Source: Verrucomicrobia bacterium UBA3841 (GTDB lineage Bacteria > Verrucomicrobiota > Kiritimatiellia > RFP12 > UBA1067). From it: a stretch of 51,313 bases of DNA. A model generated the notes under the pieces. The model made no database searches. It saw nothing but the letters and a program-made list of their open reading frames with translations, and had not been told where the DNA came from. The stretch is taken from contig DGHT01000015.1 in assembly GCA_002392765.1 (NCBI GenBank), positions 16,531-67,843 of the forward strand. Direction: 5' to 3'. Both the position numbers and the translations under genes were made by a program. This document shows positions 27,213-37,500 of the stretch, piece by piece. Position 1 is the stretch's first letter. Each line of letters starts with the position of its first letter.

Positions 27213-29018
27213 ATGAACAAGTCACAACAATACGATATCTTCATTTCATACCGCCGCGAGGGCGGATATGACACGGCGCAGCTGCTGTACGACCGGTTGA
27301 CGCAGATGGGCTATCGCGTGTCGTTCGACCTGGAGACGCTGCGCGGCGGGAAGTTCAACACGCAGCTCTACCGGCGCATCGAGCAATGCTCCGACATGCT
27401 TGTCATCATGAGCAGGGATTCTCTTAACCTTCGCGAGAATCACGAGGACGACTGGTTCCGGCTGGAGATCGCCCACGCGCTGAAGCACAAGAAGAACATC
27501 GTCCCCGTGTTCCTGCGTGACTTCAAGTTCCCTCAGAAAGGGGAGTTGCCAGACGATATAGCCGACCTGGTGGACTATCAGGGCGTCACGGCGTCGCAGG
27601 AACATTTCGACAGTGTGCTGAATCGGATATGCAGGAACTTCAAGGCGAAGCCCCATCGGCGCAAATGGCCGGTAGTCGCCGCCATTGCCGCAGCTCTTCT
27701 TGTCGGCGCGGGGATTGGAGTCTGGTTGAAGGCAGACAAGATTTTCCCGTATCCTTTTACCAGAGAGGCAAGACAGGAGGTTGATGCATACTATGGAACT
27801 GTGTTGCGGATTGGGGCCGCCTACAATGAATTTCTGTCCGCAAAGATGGAACTTCTTGACAAGGTCAGTTTGAGTATAGAAGCTGAAGACAAGGCGCCAT
27901 ATCAAGCCGCCGTACCAGAGTTCTTGCATCGACGCGGAATGGCGAGAAAAAATCTCGACGCCGCTGCTGAGGCGTTGGAAAGAGTTGTCAAGGAGAACCC
28001 CGGATTGCGTGTGGATCGCGCATACATACCGAATTTCCTGGAGGGGGTACGACAGGAATTCGGCGATGCGGATGAGTGGGCTGCTCTTTTCAGCCTCCCG
28101 TGTGATCCTGATTACGTATGCTCAAAGGCAAACAGGATTAGGATTGTCATGCTCAATCGCAAGGAGATTGAGATATATGCCGACGTGTTTGCCTATGGCG
28201 TCATGTTCCTTTTCGACATGATTTCGCCGGAAGCGCTCGCTGACTTTAGGGAAGTCGCGGCAAAACAGTGGACGATGTTGAAGCGGTTCAGAGGTGAATG
28301 GCTGTCAGATCAAAAGCAGATTGAACAGAATGGCGAGGCTTCGCTGAACCAGCTTCAAGAAGTGGTCGAGGAGCGTGCGCAGATAATAGGAAATACGGCA
28401 CAGGCCCTGGAGCAGGCTAAGCGCAACACCAGGCAAATGAGAATGGACGCGGGAATGTCGCCGGAACAAGCCGAGAGAATCGGCAAGAAGGAGGAGGAGC
28501 TTGAGAATTTGAAGGCGCAGAGGAAAGAGACGCAAAAAGCGATAGCGGATGCACGAGAGCGGCTCCGCAAGAAGTTCGCGCCGAAGGATGATGACGACAT
28601 TGGAATACTCTGGGGCAAGGCGTTGCGGTTCATGTCAGTCAATATGCCGGAGGAGGCGAAGCGGTGTGCAGATGTTTTGCGTCGGCGCAATACGCCGGAT
28701 TTCCCGCCATCGGCGATAGACACCGCGGAGGCGATCATCCTGTCTAAAGGCGCGTTGCCGTTTGTGGGTGGTGTCTTGGTTTGTTCATACGAACCGCCGG
28801 CTACGTCTCATGCGATATTCAAAATCGGAGACGTCGTCACGGAAGTGAACGAGAAACCATGTCTGTACTTCGAGGATTACAGCAGCAAGGCCGGCAACAC
28901 CTACACGATATACCGTCGAAACGCGAAGGGCCAGTTTGACAAGCTGACGGCAACCATGCCTGAAGGCCAGCCGCGTGTGGCTCTGGTGGATTTGGCGGAG
29001 AAGGGCGACCGCAAGTAG
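27213..29018 (+). CDS. TIR-transmembrane-coiled-coil protein with PDZ-like end
   Basis: 601 aa. The TIR domain (1-140) opens with YDIFISYRREGGYDTAQLLYDRL and keeps the NADase-type glutamate E85 in DWFRLEIAHAL. A transmembrane helix (about 151-172) follows, then a helical region with a long coiled coil (about 370-450; QEVVEERAQIIGNTAQALEQ). The C-terminus (about 525-601; FKIGDVVTEVNEKPC, then YRRNAKGQFDKLTA) is PDZ-like and matches the end of the STAND protein (GRRNKNGQYD). GGAG lies 8 nt before the ATG. No convincing promoter was seen in the 76 bases upstream. Probably an effector or receptor in the same signalling scheme; membrane topology places TIR inside the cell. Confidence 0.8.
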   Translation: MNKSQQYDIFISYRREGGYDTAQLLYDRLTQMGYRVSFDLETLRGGKFNTQLYRRIEQCSDMLVIMSRDSLNLRENHEDDWFRLEIAHALKHKKNIVPVFLRDFKFPQKGELPDDIADLVDYQGVTASQEHFDSVLNRICRNFKAKPHRRKWPVVAAIAAALLVGAGIGVWLKADKIFPYPFTREARQEVDAYYGTVLRIGAAYNEFLSAKMELLDKVSLSIEAEDKAPYQAAVPEFLHRRGMARKNLDAAAEALERVVKENPGLRVDRAYIPNFLEGVRQEFGDADEWAALFSLPCDPDYVCSKANRIRIVMLNRKEIEIYADVFAYGVMFLFDMISPEALADFREVAAKQWTMLKRFRGEWLSDQKQIEQNGEASLNQLQEVVEERAQIIGNTAQALEQAKRNTRQMRMDAGMSPEQAERIGKKEEELENLKAQRKETQKAIADARERLRKKFAPKDDDDIGILWGKALRFMSVNMPEEAKRCADVLRRRNTPDFPPSAIDTAEAIILSKGALPFVGGVLVCSYEPPATSHAIFKIGDVVTEVNEKPCLYFEDYSSKAGNTYTIYRRNAKGQFDKLTATMPEGQPRVALVDLAEKGDRK

Positions 29019-29042
29019 GCAGGCGAGATTAAGACAAATGCA

Positions 29043-29702
29043 ATGAAACCTAAGCGAATAATCCTAGTGCGGCACGGACGGTCGGCGGCGAATGAGGATC
29101 CGACCGTGTACAGTCGTGTGCCCGACTACAAGATCGAGCTTGTGGAGCAGGGGCTGGAAGAGGCTCGCCGGGCTGGAGAGCATATTCGCGATCTGATTGG
29201 ATCCGAATCCTACGGTGTGTATGTTTCGCCGTATCGCCGTACCTTGCAGACCAAGGAATGCATTGTTGAACGGATAGGTTTTGCGCCTGCATTTGATTAT
29301 CAGGAACCATACCTTCGCGAGCAGGAGATGGGCAATATGCCGGCAATCATCGATAATGAGTTGAACTGGGCGGCACGAAAGAAGTACGGGACGTTCTTCT
29401 ATCGATTCCCGGACGGCGAGTCGTGCGCGGACATCTATGACCGCATGTGCGGATTCCTCGACAATCTCCACCGGCAGTTTGGCAATCCGGACTATCCCCG
29501 GAACATCATAATCGTCACGCACAGCGTCGCCATGTGCTGCTTCCTCTTCCGCTGGTATCACTGGACGGTGGAGAAGTTCGACTCTCTGCCGCTCTTGCCA
29601 AACTGCCACATCGCCGTCATGACACGCGGAGATGACGGGGCGTTTGTGCTGACCGAGCCATATTCCATGAAACCGTATCTGTCAACTGACGACAACCAAT
29701 GA
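29043..29702 (+). CDS. Histidine phosphatase family protein (island copy)
   Basis: 219 aa. The RHG motif is at residues 10-12 (ILVRHGRSAAN), then SPYRRTLQTKE, RFPDGES with a candidate acid residue, and the second catalytic histidine in IVTHSVAM. The family uses a phospho-histidine intermediate on sugar phosphates, nucleotides or proteins; the substrate is unknown. It follows the TIR gene by 24 nt and its stop overlaps the start of a TIR stub (ATGA). A fragment of a related gene lies at 27064, so histidine-phosphatase and TIR genes alternate here. A role in clearing a nucleotide signal is only a guess. Confidence 0.88.
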   Translation: MKPKRIILVRHGRSAANEDPTVYSRVPDYKIELVEQGLEEARRAGEHIRDLIGSESYGVYVSPYRRTLQTKECIVERIGFAPAFDYQEPYLREQEMGNMPAIIDNELNWAARKKYGTFFYRFPDGESCADIYDRMCGFLDNLHRQFGNPDYPRNIIIVTHSVAMCCFLFRWYHWTVEKFDSLPLLPNCHIAVMTRGDDGAFVLTEPYSMKPYLSTDDNQ

Positions 29703-29761
29703 AGTACGACATTTTTGCAAGCTGCTCGCGCAAGGACAGCCTGGTTGTCCAGTCCATCTGA
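29699..29761 (+). pseudogene. 20-codon N-terminal stub of a TIR gene
   Basis: ATG 29699 overlaps the previous stop as ATGA, and the 20 codons read MKYDIFASCSRKDSLVVQSI before TGA 29759-29761. YDIF(I)S.SRKDS is how TIR domains begin. The stub stops 14 bp before the right repeat, so the rest of the gene was probably lost at the island junction. It is too short to be a functional TIR protein. Confidence 0.65.
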
Positions 29762-29775
29762 ACAAGCCGATTTAA

Positions 29776-29851
29776 GTTTCTTTTTTCTGTTGCCATTCGA
29801 CGCGGGCTTATGATATAATCCTTGCGAACCTCAAATCAGGTTCAAAAACCC
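29776..29851 (+). repeat. 76-bp direct repeat, right copy
   Basis: Identical to 16743-16818, including promoter and hairpin (stem 29826-29831 with 29838-29843). Weak similarity to the left copy resumes after a 9-base insertion just downstream, suggesting that the homologous segment was once slightly longer on this side. Confidence 0.95.
29790..29819 (+). promoter_or_regulatory. Promoter in the right repeat
   Basis: TTGCCA at 29790-29795, 18 nt, TGA-TATAAT with the hexamer at 29814-29819. It drives the 29879 gene. As it is the same sequence as the operon promoter at 16757, both units should respond to the same control. Confidence 0.7.
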
Positions 29852-29878
29852 TAAAGACCCGAAAATGGAGGTGTGGAG

Positions 29879-30634
29879 ATGAAAAAGAGGTTGATTGCTG
29901 TAATTGCCGCCGCAGGCGCTGTCGCGGCTCATGCTGATGCGTGGGACGACATGATAAGGGGCCAGCTCAGTCAGATGAACGCTCCAGCGCCGTCAAGCAG
30001 GGAGAATCCCGTCGAGTACTTACAAAAATGCTGGGATGCCACGGAAGCCGGGAATTGGGGGGATGCCGTAAGATACATGAAACGATGCGTCGAACTTGAA
30101 AAGAATGCCGGGATTCTCCGGTGCGACTGCAATCTTGCCGGATACTACGTGTGGTTGGCGATGCTGCAGTGGAACTACGACGAGGCAGGTTCGGCGCGCA
30201 GTTCGATGGAGGAGGCGGTAAGGCTGATGAAGTACGGGGAAAGTCTTGGAAACGGTTGCGAAAAGCTCGCCGAGAAATTCCTCGCTAAATTGCGTTCCGG
30301 CGATTTGCCGTCCACATTTACTCCGACGGATATTCTTTCAGATTGCGGCGTCTGCAAAAACATCATGGCTCCTGTAGAGGCGAGGTTCTGGAAATGCACT
30401 AACGCCAGCATTTCGAGATCCAACCTGATGATTTCCTGGGCGGAATCAATGACCCGCACCTATCAAATGGATGGCGAGCGGCAGGCTCGCATGGCGCGTC
30501 AAGGCGCGCGTCAGGAATATCTGCGCAAGACCGGGAGCGAATTCTCGCCCGACCGCGACACCCGTCCGTCCTACGGCAAGGCCCGCGACGAGTGGGATTC
30601 CTGCAAACGCGTCTACGATATATTCGACGACTGA
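29879..30634 (+). CDS. Small exported TPR-like protein
   Basis: 251 aa from ATG 29879, 7 nt after GGAGG. MKKRLIAVIAAAGAVAAHADA is a clear signal peptide. Helix-pair repeats such as CWDATEAGNWGDAVRYMKRC and MLQWNYDEAGSARSSMEEAV suggest TPR/Sel1-like structure; several cysteines (CDCN, CGVC) may form disulphides outside the cytoplasm. The C-terminus is charged. It may be the original gene downstream of tRNA-Gln before the island entered, since it sits behind the same promoter element. Specific function unknown. Confidence 0.7.
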   Translation: MKKRLIAVIAAAGAVAAHADAWDDMIRGQLSQMNAPAPSSRENPVEYLQKCWDATEAGNWGDAVRYMKRCVELEKNAGILRCDCNLAGYYVWLAMLQWNYDEAGSARSSMEEAVRLMKYGESLGNGCEKLAEKFLAKLRSGDLPSTFTPTDILSDCGVCKNIMAPVEARFWKCTNASISRSNLMISWAESMTRTYQMDGERQARMARQGARQEYLRKTGSEFSPDRDTRPSYGKARDEWDSCKRVYDIFDD

Positions 30635-30776
30635 ACCGCAGGTAATTCCGGGATACAATCAGGTGGGCCGCCCGCAAATACAATTTCTACACGATCCACC
30701 CGTTCTGCACGGCTAAACCAAACCTGGAAAACTCTGCGTGTTTCGCGCCTCTGCGTGAAGCAGTTCATTCGTTTTC

Positions 30777-30805
30777 TTGAATGTAGTCGTGGAATTTGAT
30801 ATAAT
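30777..30805 (+). promoter_or_regulatory. Extended -10 promoter for the 30814 gene
   Basis: TTGAAT at 30777-30782, 17 nt, TGA-TATAAT with the hexamer at 30800-30805. The ATG lies 8 nt further, so the message is predicted leaderless. Confidence 0.75.
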
Positions 30806-30813
30806 GCCATTGA

Positions 30814-31557
30814 ATGACATCGACAAATCCACTGGAACAGCCGATCGACCGGATTGCCGGGGAAATCGCGCGCGGAACACGCGCGCTTCTTCTCGTTCGC
30901 CACGCCGAGCGCCCCCGCATCGCCAACGAGGACAAAACATTCGGCGCATCGCTGCCGCTTACGCCGGAAGGCGAGCGTCAGAGCCGCGAATTCGGCCGAA
31001 TGCTGCGCGACGCGGTCCGCACGGCGTCGGTGCAGTTTTTGGCCAGCCCCCTCAAGCGAACTGTGATGACTGCGGAACTTATCGCCGAGGGAATGGGGAT
31101 TGATCCCGGCGACATCGAGACCGACGCCGCCATCGGCAATTCGAGCGCTTTCATCTCCGACGAGTTGGAGTTGTGGGAGTGTTTCCGGGACACGCGTTTC
31201 TTCGATCACATGCAGGAGTATTTCCGCGCCGGAATCCAGCGAGGCTTCAATCCGATCTCCGAGGCGACGGAGAATTACGAGAAATACGTCCTTTCGCGTT
31301 TTACGGCGCAGGTCGGGATTTTCGCGACGCACGACGTTTTTGTAGCGGCGTTTCTGCACGGGAAGGGCGTCAAGACCGATTTCCGCAAGGAAAACTGGCC
31401 GTGTTTTCTCGACGCGGCGGCGATTCTTCTCGACAGGGACGGCGCCCGCCGCTACGCTTTCGTGCGCGCCGGAATCAGCGACAAAGTATGCGGCGTAGAG
31501 CCGGATGCCGAGAGTATAGATGTTCAATCCTCAATAAGGAGTTATGCACATGATTAA
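30814..31557 (+). CDS. Histidine phosphatase family protein (chromosomal)
   Basis: 247 aa. LLLVRHAERP carries catalytic His30; SPLKRTVMTAELIAEGM and FATHDVFVAAF with the second histidine complete the fold. Its RHA motif and sequence differ clearly from the island enzyme at 29043, so it is not a recent duplicate. The start is supported by the promoter 8 nt upstream; no Shine-Dalgarno is present. It overlaps the giant sialidase gene by 8 nt, so the two share a transcript. The substrate is unknown. Confidence 0.85.
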   Translation: MTSTNPLEQPIDRIAGEIARGTRALLLVRHAERPRIANEDKTFGASLPLTPEGERQSREFGRMLRDAVRTASVQFLASPLKRTVMTAELIAEGMGIDPGDIETDAAIGNSSAFISDELELWECFRDTRFFDHMQEYFRAGIQRGFNPISEATENYEKYVLSRFTAQVGIFATHDVFVAAFLHGKGVKTDFRKENWPCFLDAAAILLDRDGARRYAFVRAGISDKVCGVEPDAESIDVQSSIRSYAHD

Positions 31558-34500
31558 ACGTTTCGCAGCGCTTTTTGCCCTTGCCGCCGCCTGCGCGGCA
31601 TACGGCGGCAGTCAAACCCGGATAGCGAACAATCCGTACGACGACGGGCTCGGCGGTGCGTCAGGCAGTGCATACCGCATTCCGGCGATGGCGAAATCCA
31701 CGAACGGCGTAATCGTCGCGGTGTACGACTGCCGATACAATAATGCCTACGATCTGCCGAACGTCATCGACCTCGCGGAGAACTGGTCGGGCGACAACGG
31801 CGCGACGTGGTCGAAGCCGCGAGTCGCCGTCGATGTTCCAAATACGAACAACTATCAGAAGGTATGCAACATAGGCGATCCGTGCATCGTGTACGATCCT
31901 GACGGGGACAAATTCTGGCTTATGGGCATCACTGGCGGCGGGCTTGCCTCTTCGCATGACGGCAGCGGCAATTCCATCGCCGACGTCGTTCTCTACACGC
32001 GCGGCACTGGCGAGAACGATACATGGCAGGAATGGACCGGCGGACCTGAAGGCAACAGGCGCAGCGTCAAGCAGATGATTCTCGACTCGCTCGCCGCGGC
32101 GGAGGGAGACGAAACGCTGGCGGACGAGAACCAGATTCGCGGCATACTGCAAGGCCCCGGCCACGGTATCGTCCAGAGGCAAACCGTGTATGCAGCAGAC
32201 GGCGAGACCGTCCTCATGCCAGCCGGCGCGATTGTGTTCCCTATGCAGTATTTCATAGACGGCAACTTCAGCAACACACGGACTTTTGCCGTCTACTCCA
32301 CCGACGGCGGCGCACACTGGAACGCGACCAAACTTACTCCGGCGAACGATAATGCGCAGGAGAATTGCGTGATGGAACTGGACGACGGCTCGTGGTATAT
32401 GATATGCAAGGGAAAGACCCAGAGCCAGAAGCAGCGGCAACTGTTCCGCACGACAGACTTTGCGAATTGGACGTACTGCGGCAGCATCACACCATCCGAG
32501 TGGGTGCAGGGAAGCTGTCTGAGAATCGGTACCGGATGGGATGGGAAGAGCCGTTACGCGGCCTGCTTTACCACCGCCTCATCTCGCAACAATGTCACGC
32601 TTCACTTTGGACGGGACACGTCCTGCGATGCCGATGCAGCACGTGGTGTAGAGTGGGATATCGAAAAGCAGGTCGTCTATCCCGGCCCCACGGGCGGAAT
32701 GAGCTACAACTCTCTTGTCATGCTCGACAGTTCTACTCTTGCCATCCTTATAGAGATCGACGGGCATATATATGTTATAAAAGAAGACGTCAGCGATATA
32801 CTTAAGCGGGATGAAATCGATATCGATCCGCCAGTTCCCGCCGCAGTCTGGGACGGGGACTTCAGCCGGGACAACGCGTCCCAGAACGGGTGGTGGATTG
32901 AAAACTGGAACGACGCTCACGCGGAAGACTGGTCGTCGGTGACGTTAGACCGCGATAACCAGGGGTTGATGATAAATTCCGAGTCCGGCAAGGGCGGCAT
33001 GACCGTTCTCGTCAAGTATTCGGGTCTTTCAAATTCCGCAAGCGCCCACCGCGTCCTTGCCGCGAGCTGCGTCACGGCTGCGCACAAATACGACAGGACA
33101 GGCATAACACTCAAGTCGGACGGCAAGCTTGTCGGACTTTGGAACTCCAGCACCTCGGCAAGCAGTGACACCGACAACGGCACGGCATCAGGATCTATAG
33201 CTTCCTCGGGGGTGATGGCCTTTACGTACGGAATCGGCGGCACCTATCTTTACTACGGTAGCGACACCGCGTCGATATCCTCTACAGCCGCATGGGGCGC
33301 CAGCGATTTGAAATCGAGCAGCGACAGCAACAACAGTTCAATCTACGGCGCGGCGATCGGCGGTATGTGCGCCGGCGCGTCACGCATCGGTTACGAGGCG
33401 GCGAAGGGTATGACGATCTCCGGTATTGCCGTGTTCGACAAAGTTCTCTCCCCAGAGGAGATGAATGCCTGCAAATGGCCGAGCGAACAAGTGATGGACA
33501 TTGATTCCGACACTTCTGTGTCTGCAATTAATGCGAATATAGATGCAGCAGTGAAATCTATCCGTTTGAATGTCGCCCCCGGTGTTGTCATTGATGTTGA
33601 CCAGGCTTTCTCGAATACCGTGTCTGTAACCGTCAAGAGTAAAGGCAATGTCACGCTCTCCGCCGAATCGCAGCCCGTCGCCTCCTGGTTCGCGAATGTC
33701 GATTTCTCCGGCGTGAAAGGCGGTCTTCTACGTTCGTGGCTTACGCCGGGCGTGGTGGGATTCAACTTCAGGAGCACAAGTGGAACGGATGTTTCCGGCG
33801 CTCTTGCCGCAGCTGATAATTGGATTCACGACAACAATTCCGCGAGCGGCACTTCCACTGCAATGTTTGCCGACGGACTTTCGACTTTGAAGTGGTCATC
33901 GGCCAATACGTGGGCTTGCTCCGGCAGCACGATCATCAGCGGTTATCTCGATGACGGCGCCAACGGCGGGAACGGCGCTACGGTGACACTTTCCAACGTT
34001 CCTTACGAAACTTACGATGTCATCATCTACTGCTCGTCAGACAGCAATCCCGGACAGTTCCTTGCAAAGACCGTGAACGGCACGACGTATACTTGCGATT
34101 TGGCGTCCGGCGCGGTCGTGGAGGGTAGTGCTGTATGGGGTAAGGCTGCTCTTTCGACACCTATTTATGGCGTGAACGCCATGCGCATCAAGAATCTTTC
34201 CGGTCCGCTCACCATCTACGGCGGCGCTCGCAGCGGTAGCAACCGCGGCGGCATCGCGGCTATCCAAATCATGCCGCCTAATACGCCGGACAATATTCCT
34301 ACTTATAAGCTATCGCTTGACGGTACGGCGACGACCTGGAGTGAAGGCACGTGGACACTGGACGGCGAATCCGCTGATGCGCCGACGTCTGGCTTTGTCG
34401 AGATAGAGGCGACGGCATCTACCGCTTTGACGGTTGATCAGGCGGTCAACCTTGCCGATTTGAAGGTGCGCGGCGGCACTGATATCGTCGTCAATGTCTC

Positions 34501-37500
34501 GACGAACGGGGCGGGTTCGCTTTACGCACTCAAAGCGACGGTCGAAAGCGGCGTCCTTCAGCAGGGTTCGCCCGCCGTGCTCGGCGCGACGCCTACTGTT
34601 GTTGTTAAAGACGGCGCGACATTTGACTTGAACGGCAAGGCTGTCAACGCGGCCAATGCGGTTGTGATTTCGGGTGCGGGTGCAGGCGACTGGCCTTGGG
34701 CGCTCACCTCGTCGGGCGGTGCAGGCGGTGCGATTCTCGGCGGTCTGTACCTCTCGGCGAACGCGACAATTGGTGGCGCCAATGAACTAAAGGTTGGCGA
34801 GTGGAGTAGCAGCGGCTACTACTGCTATCTTCAAGGCTTCACTCTAACAAAGACGGGTGCCGGTGGATTCAAGGGGACGAATATGAACACGCCTGGAGCC
34901 GGAACGATAGATCTGCAGGGCGGAACTATGAGCGTGAATCTGTTTAACAACCTAAACAACAACGGCGGCAATACTACCGTGATTGTCGAATCAGGTGCAA
35001 GCCTGCAGAATAATACAGATCGCGCTATCAGCATTTATGCGCTTAGTTTAGAAGGAGGAGCGCTGATATCAGACGGCAAACCTTTAAAAGTCAATGGCTA
35101 TTTAATTGGATCGGGATCAACGGCAAAGTTGGATTTCGGGCCGGATGTATTTGTCGCATTGACCGGCGACCTTGAAGTGTCGTCTGCAATGACACTTGAC
35201 GGAGACGTGTTTTTCTTCAAAGATTCATTTTTGGTTGATGACCTTGATGTTACGTTGTCAGGAACGCTTACGGCGTCTTCAGGGACGATTTTCGTCGGCG
35301 ACGGCGTGACGCTCAACCTTGCAACAAACCGTCCTGCGGCGACGCTGGACATTGCCGACGGCGCGGCGCTTGTCGTGAGGATGCAGGAAGGCGAACAGAA
35401 GGTCTCCCTTTCCGCGACCGGCAAACCTTCGTCTCTAGTGGTGCTGGATGCCGACGGAAATCACATTTCCTCCCCGTCGGTGTCGTTCGCGGACGGAACG
35501 CTTTCAGTCTCGCCGTTTTCTGCGTCCGGCTCCATAAGCGTCAACTTCCATGCCGGCACTGGGCTTGACACTACTGCGGATGGCAAGGCCGGTCTTGCAG
35601 GATGCAAGGTATATCTTGACGCATGGAACAATGTCAGCGGCAACAACAACTCGACATTGTCTACAGTAAAACGTCTCGAATCAAACGGCGATACGGTGAC
35701 GAGCCATAGCATGTCCGTCACTGTTTCCGGCACTCGGGGATCGTGGTCGTGCGGCAGTTTAAACGCCGTGACCGATCCGCTTTGCGGCTACATCGATGAC
35801 AATGACTATTACCCGACTCCAACCGTGACGGTGACAGGAATTCCTTACGACAAGTACCGCGTCGTTGTCTATCATTCGACGGATACGGCAAACGTTCCTT
35901 TCGGCTACGATCTCGTCAATGGTATTCCGTTCACAGGTGTCAGCGGACATACTTCTGTCGGAACGGCGAACTGGGGCGACTCGGGACCTGACAATTCCGC
36001 ATACAGCATTATGGAAGGCGTGAACGTGCTCGTCACGCCGATACTGCCGAACAACGCGGGGAAAACGCTTACGGTCACAGGCCACCGGGTGTCAGGCACC
36101 GGTGCTCGCGGCTGCATTGCCGCGATCCAGATATTCGATGCGACGGACGACACGGACATTGATATGGAAAGTGTTGCGAATCACTTCGGGACGATTCTGG
36201 GACCCGATCAGGGCAATTGGCAGTTTCCTGATGATGGAGTTGTGGCGGACCCGTCCGGATTCGGCGGCGTTATGGTCGGCACGAATGGAATCAGCCAGAT
36301 TCTGAACACGTCCGAGGGATATAGAAATTCGACTGTCTCCGTGTTGGCCTCGATCCCCGAAAAAGCTGCCGGCACGCTGTTTGGCTTCAAAACGGGGTAT
36401 GGAAATGATATCCAGGTCGCATACCGCGGCGACGGCACGTTCCTGCTGACGCACGACGGCAACGCCGCTGGTGTGGGAGGTGCCGTCGTCTCGCGCGTCG
36501 TGGACGTATCGGGAGTCCATGCATACACGCTCAAATACACTTACATTGACGCCACTCTCTATCAGGATGGAACAGAGATAGCGGCGACGAGAGATATAAA
36601 CGCAACATCATTCTGGCTTCTCTTGGGCTCTCTCGATATCGGAATGCGCAATAGTGGCGGCGAAGTTCTTTCCGGTATGATTGTCTACGCCGCCTACACT
36701 CACTACTGGACGACCGACGTGAACAACGCCAGCAATCTTTTCAGTACTTACGACCACTCCGTGTTTCGCGACGCAGACGCCTCCATGGCGAAGAAGGCGG
36801 AGGTGTTCACGCATCTCGTCGGCTACGGCGACACGGAAGGGCTTCTTGCGCTCATGCCGCATCGCACTAGCACATACGAGAACGGCGGTTGGCATTGTCC
36901 GCTCGACGCGCATCCCGCCAGTGGCGAGTATATGGATGGATTGACGACTGTGTTCAATCCGGTCGTTCAGAACCTACCCGGCGTTTCCACAAATGCGGCG
37001 GCGGCGAGCGTCCTTGCGCAGATTCCAGGGACGGCGGCAGGAGTCATCGCCAATATCACGGTTGTCAACGGCAATTCCACGCATTGCGTTTTTGCTCGTT
37101 CGAATGGAGACGGTACCGTGTCTCTTGGATGGGAGAACGACGCGAAGGATAAGACCTCCGGCATTCTTGACGGGTGGGATGATGCCCATGTGTGGACCCT
37201 TGTTTCCCATGAAACCGATGGATGCAAGCTCTACCGCGACGGCGAATTTGTGCTTGAAGACGCAGCTTTGAAGTTTTTCGGCTACAAGGCGGGAACATCC
37301 ATCATGTTCGGGAATGCGACAAACAGCGGACATCCGCTGGCCGGAATGAAGGTATATGCCGTCCATACCGATTTCGGTGCGTCGAGCGAGATATTCGATA
37401 CGGCGGAGGATAATGCAGCAGCCGTTTTCGATTCGTTCGATTTTATGGAGGAACTGCCGGAAGGCGCGACGATCGACGAAAAGGTAGAGGCGTTTGTGCG

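Larger units (their letters stand above)
16743..29851. mobile_element. Putative genomic island bounded by 76-bp direct repeats
   Basis: Two identical 76-bp repeats (16743-16818 and 29776-29851) enclose about 13 kb of genes unlike those on either side: M48/zinc-ribbon, RyR, SIR2-TIR, STAND, TIR and histidine-phosphatase proteins plus three gene fragments. The left end abuts tRNA-Gln; the right end cuts a TIR gene after 20 codons. Parts (for example 23900-26440) are visibly more AT-rich than the flanks. No integrase or transposase is inside, so the mechanism may be homologous recombination between repeats or an element that lost its recombinase. Calling it an island is inference from layout. 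Confidence 0.6.

Noticed and set aside
16743..29851. CRISPR array or phage from the direct repeats
   Set aside because: Only two copies 13 kb apart with no spacers, and no phage structural or integrase genes between.
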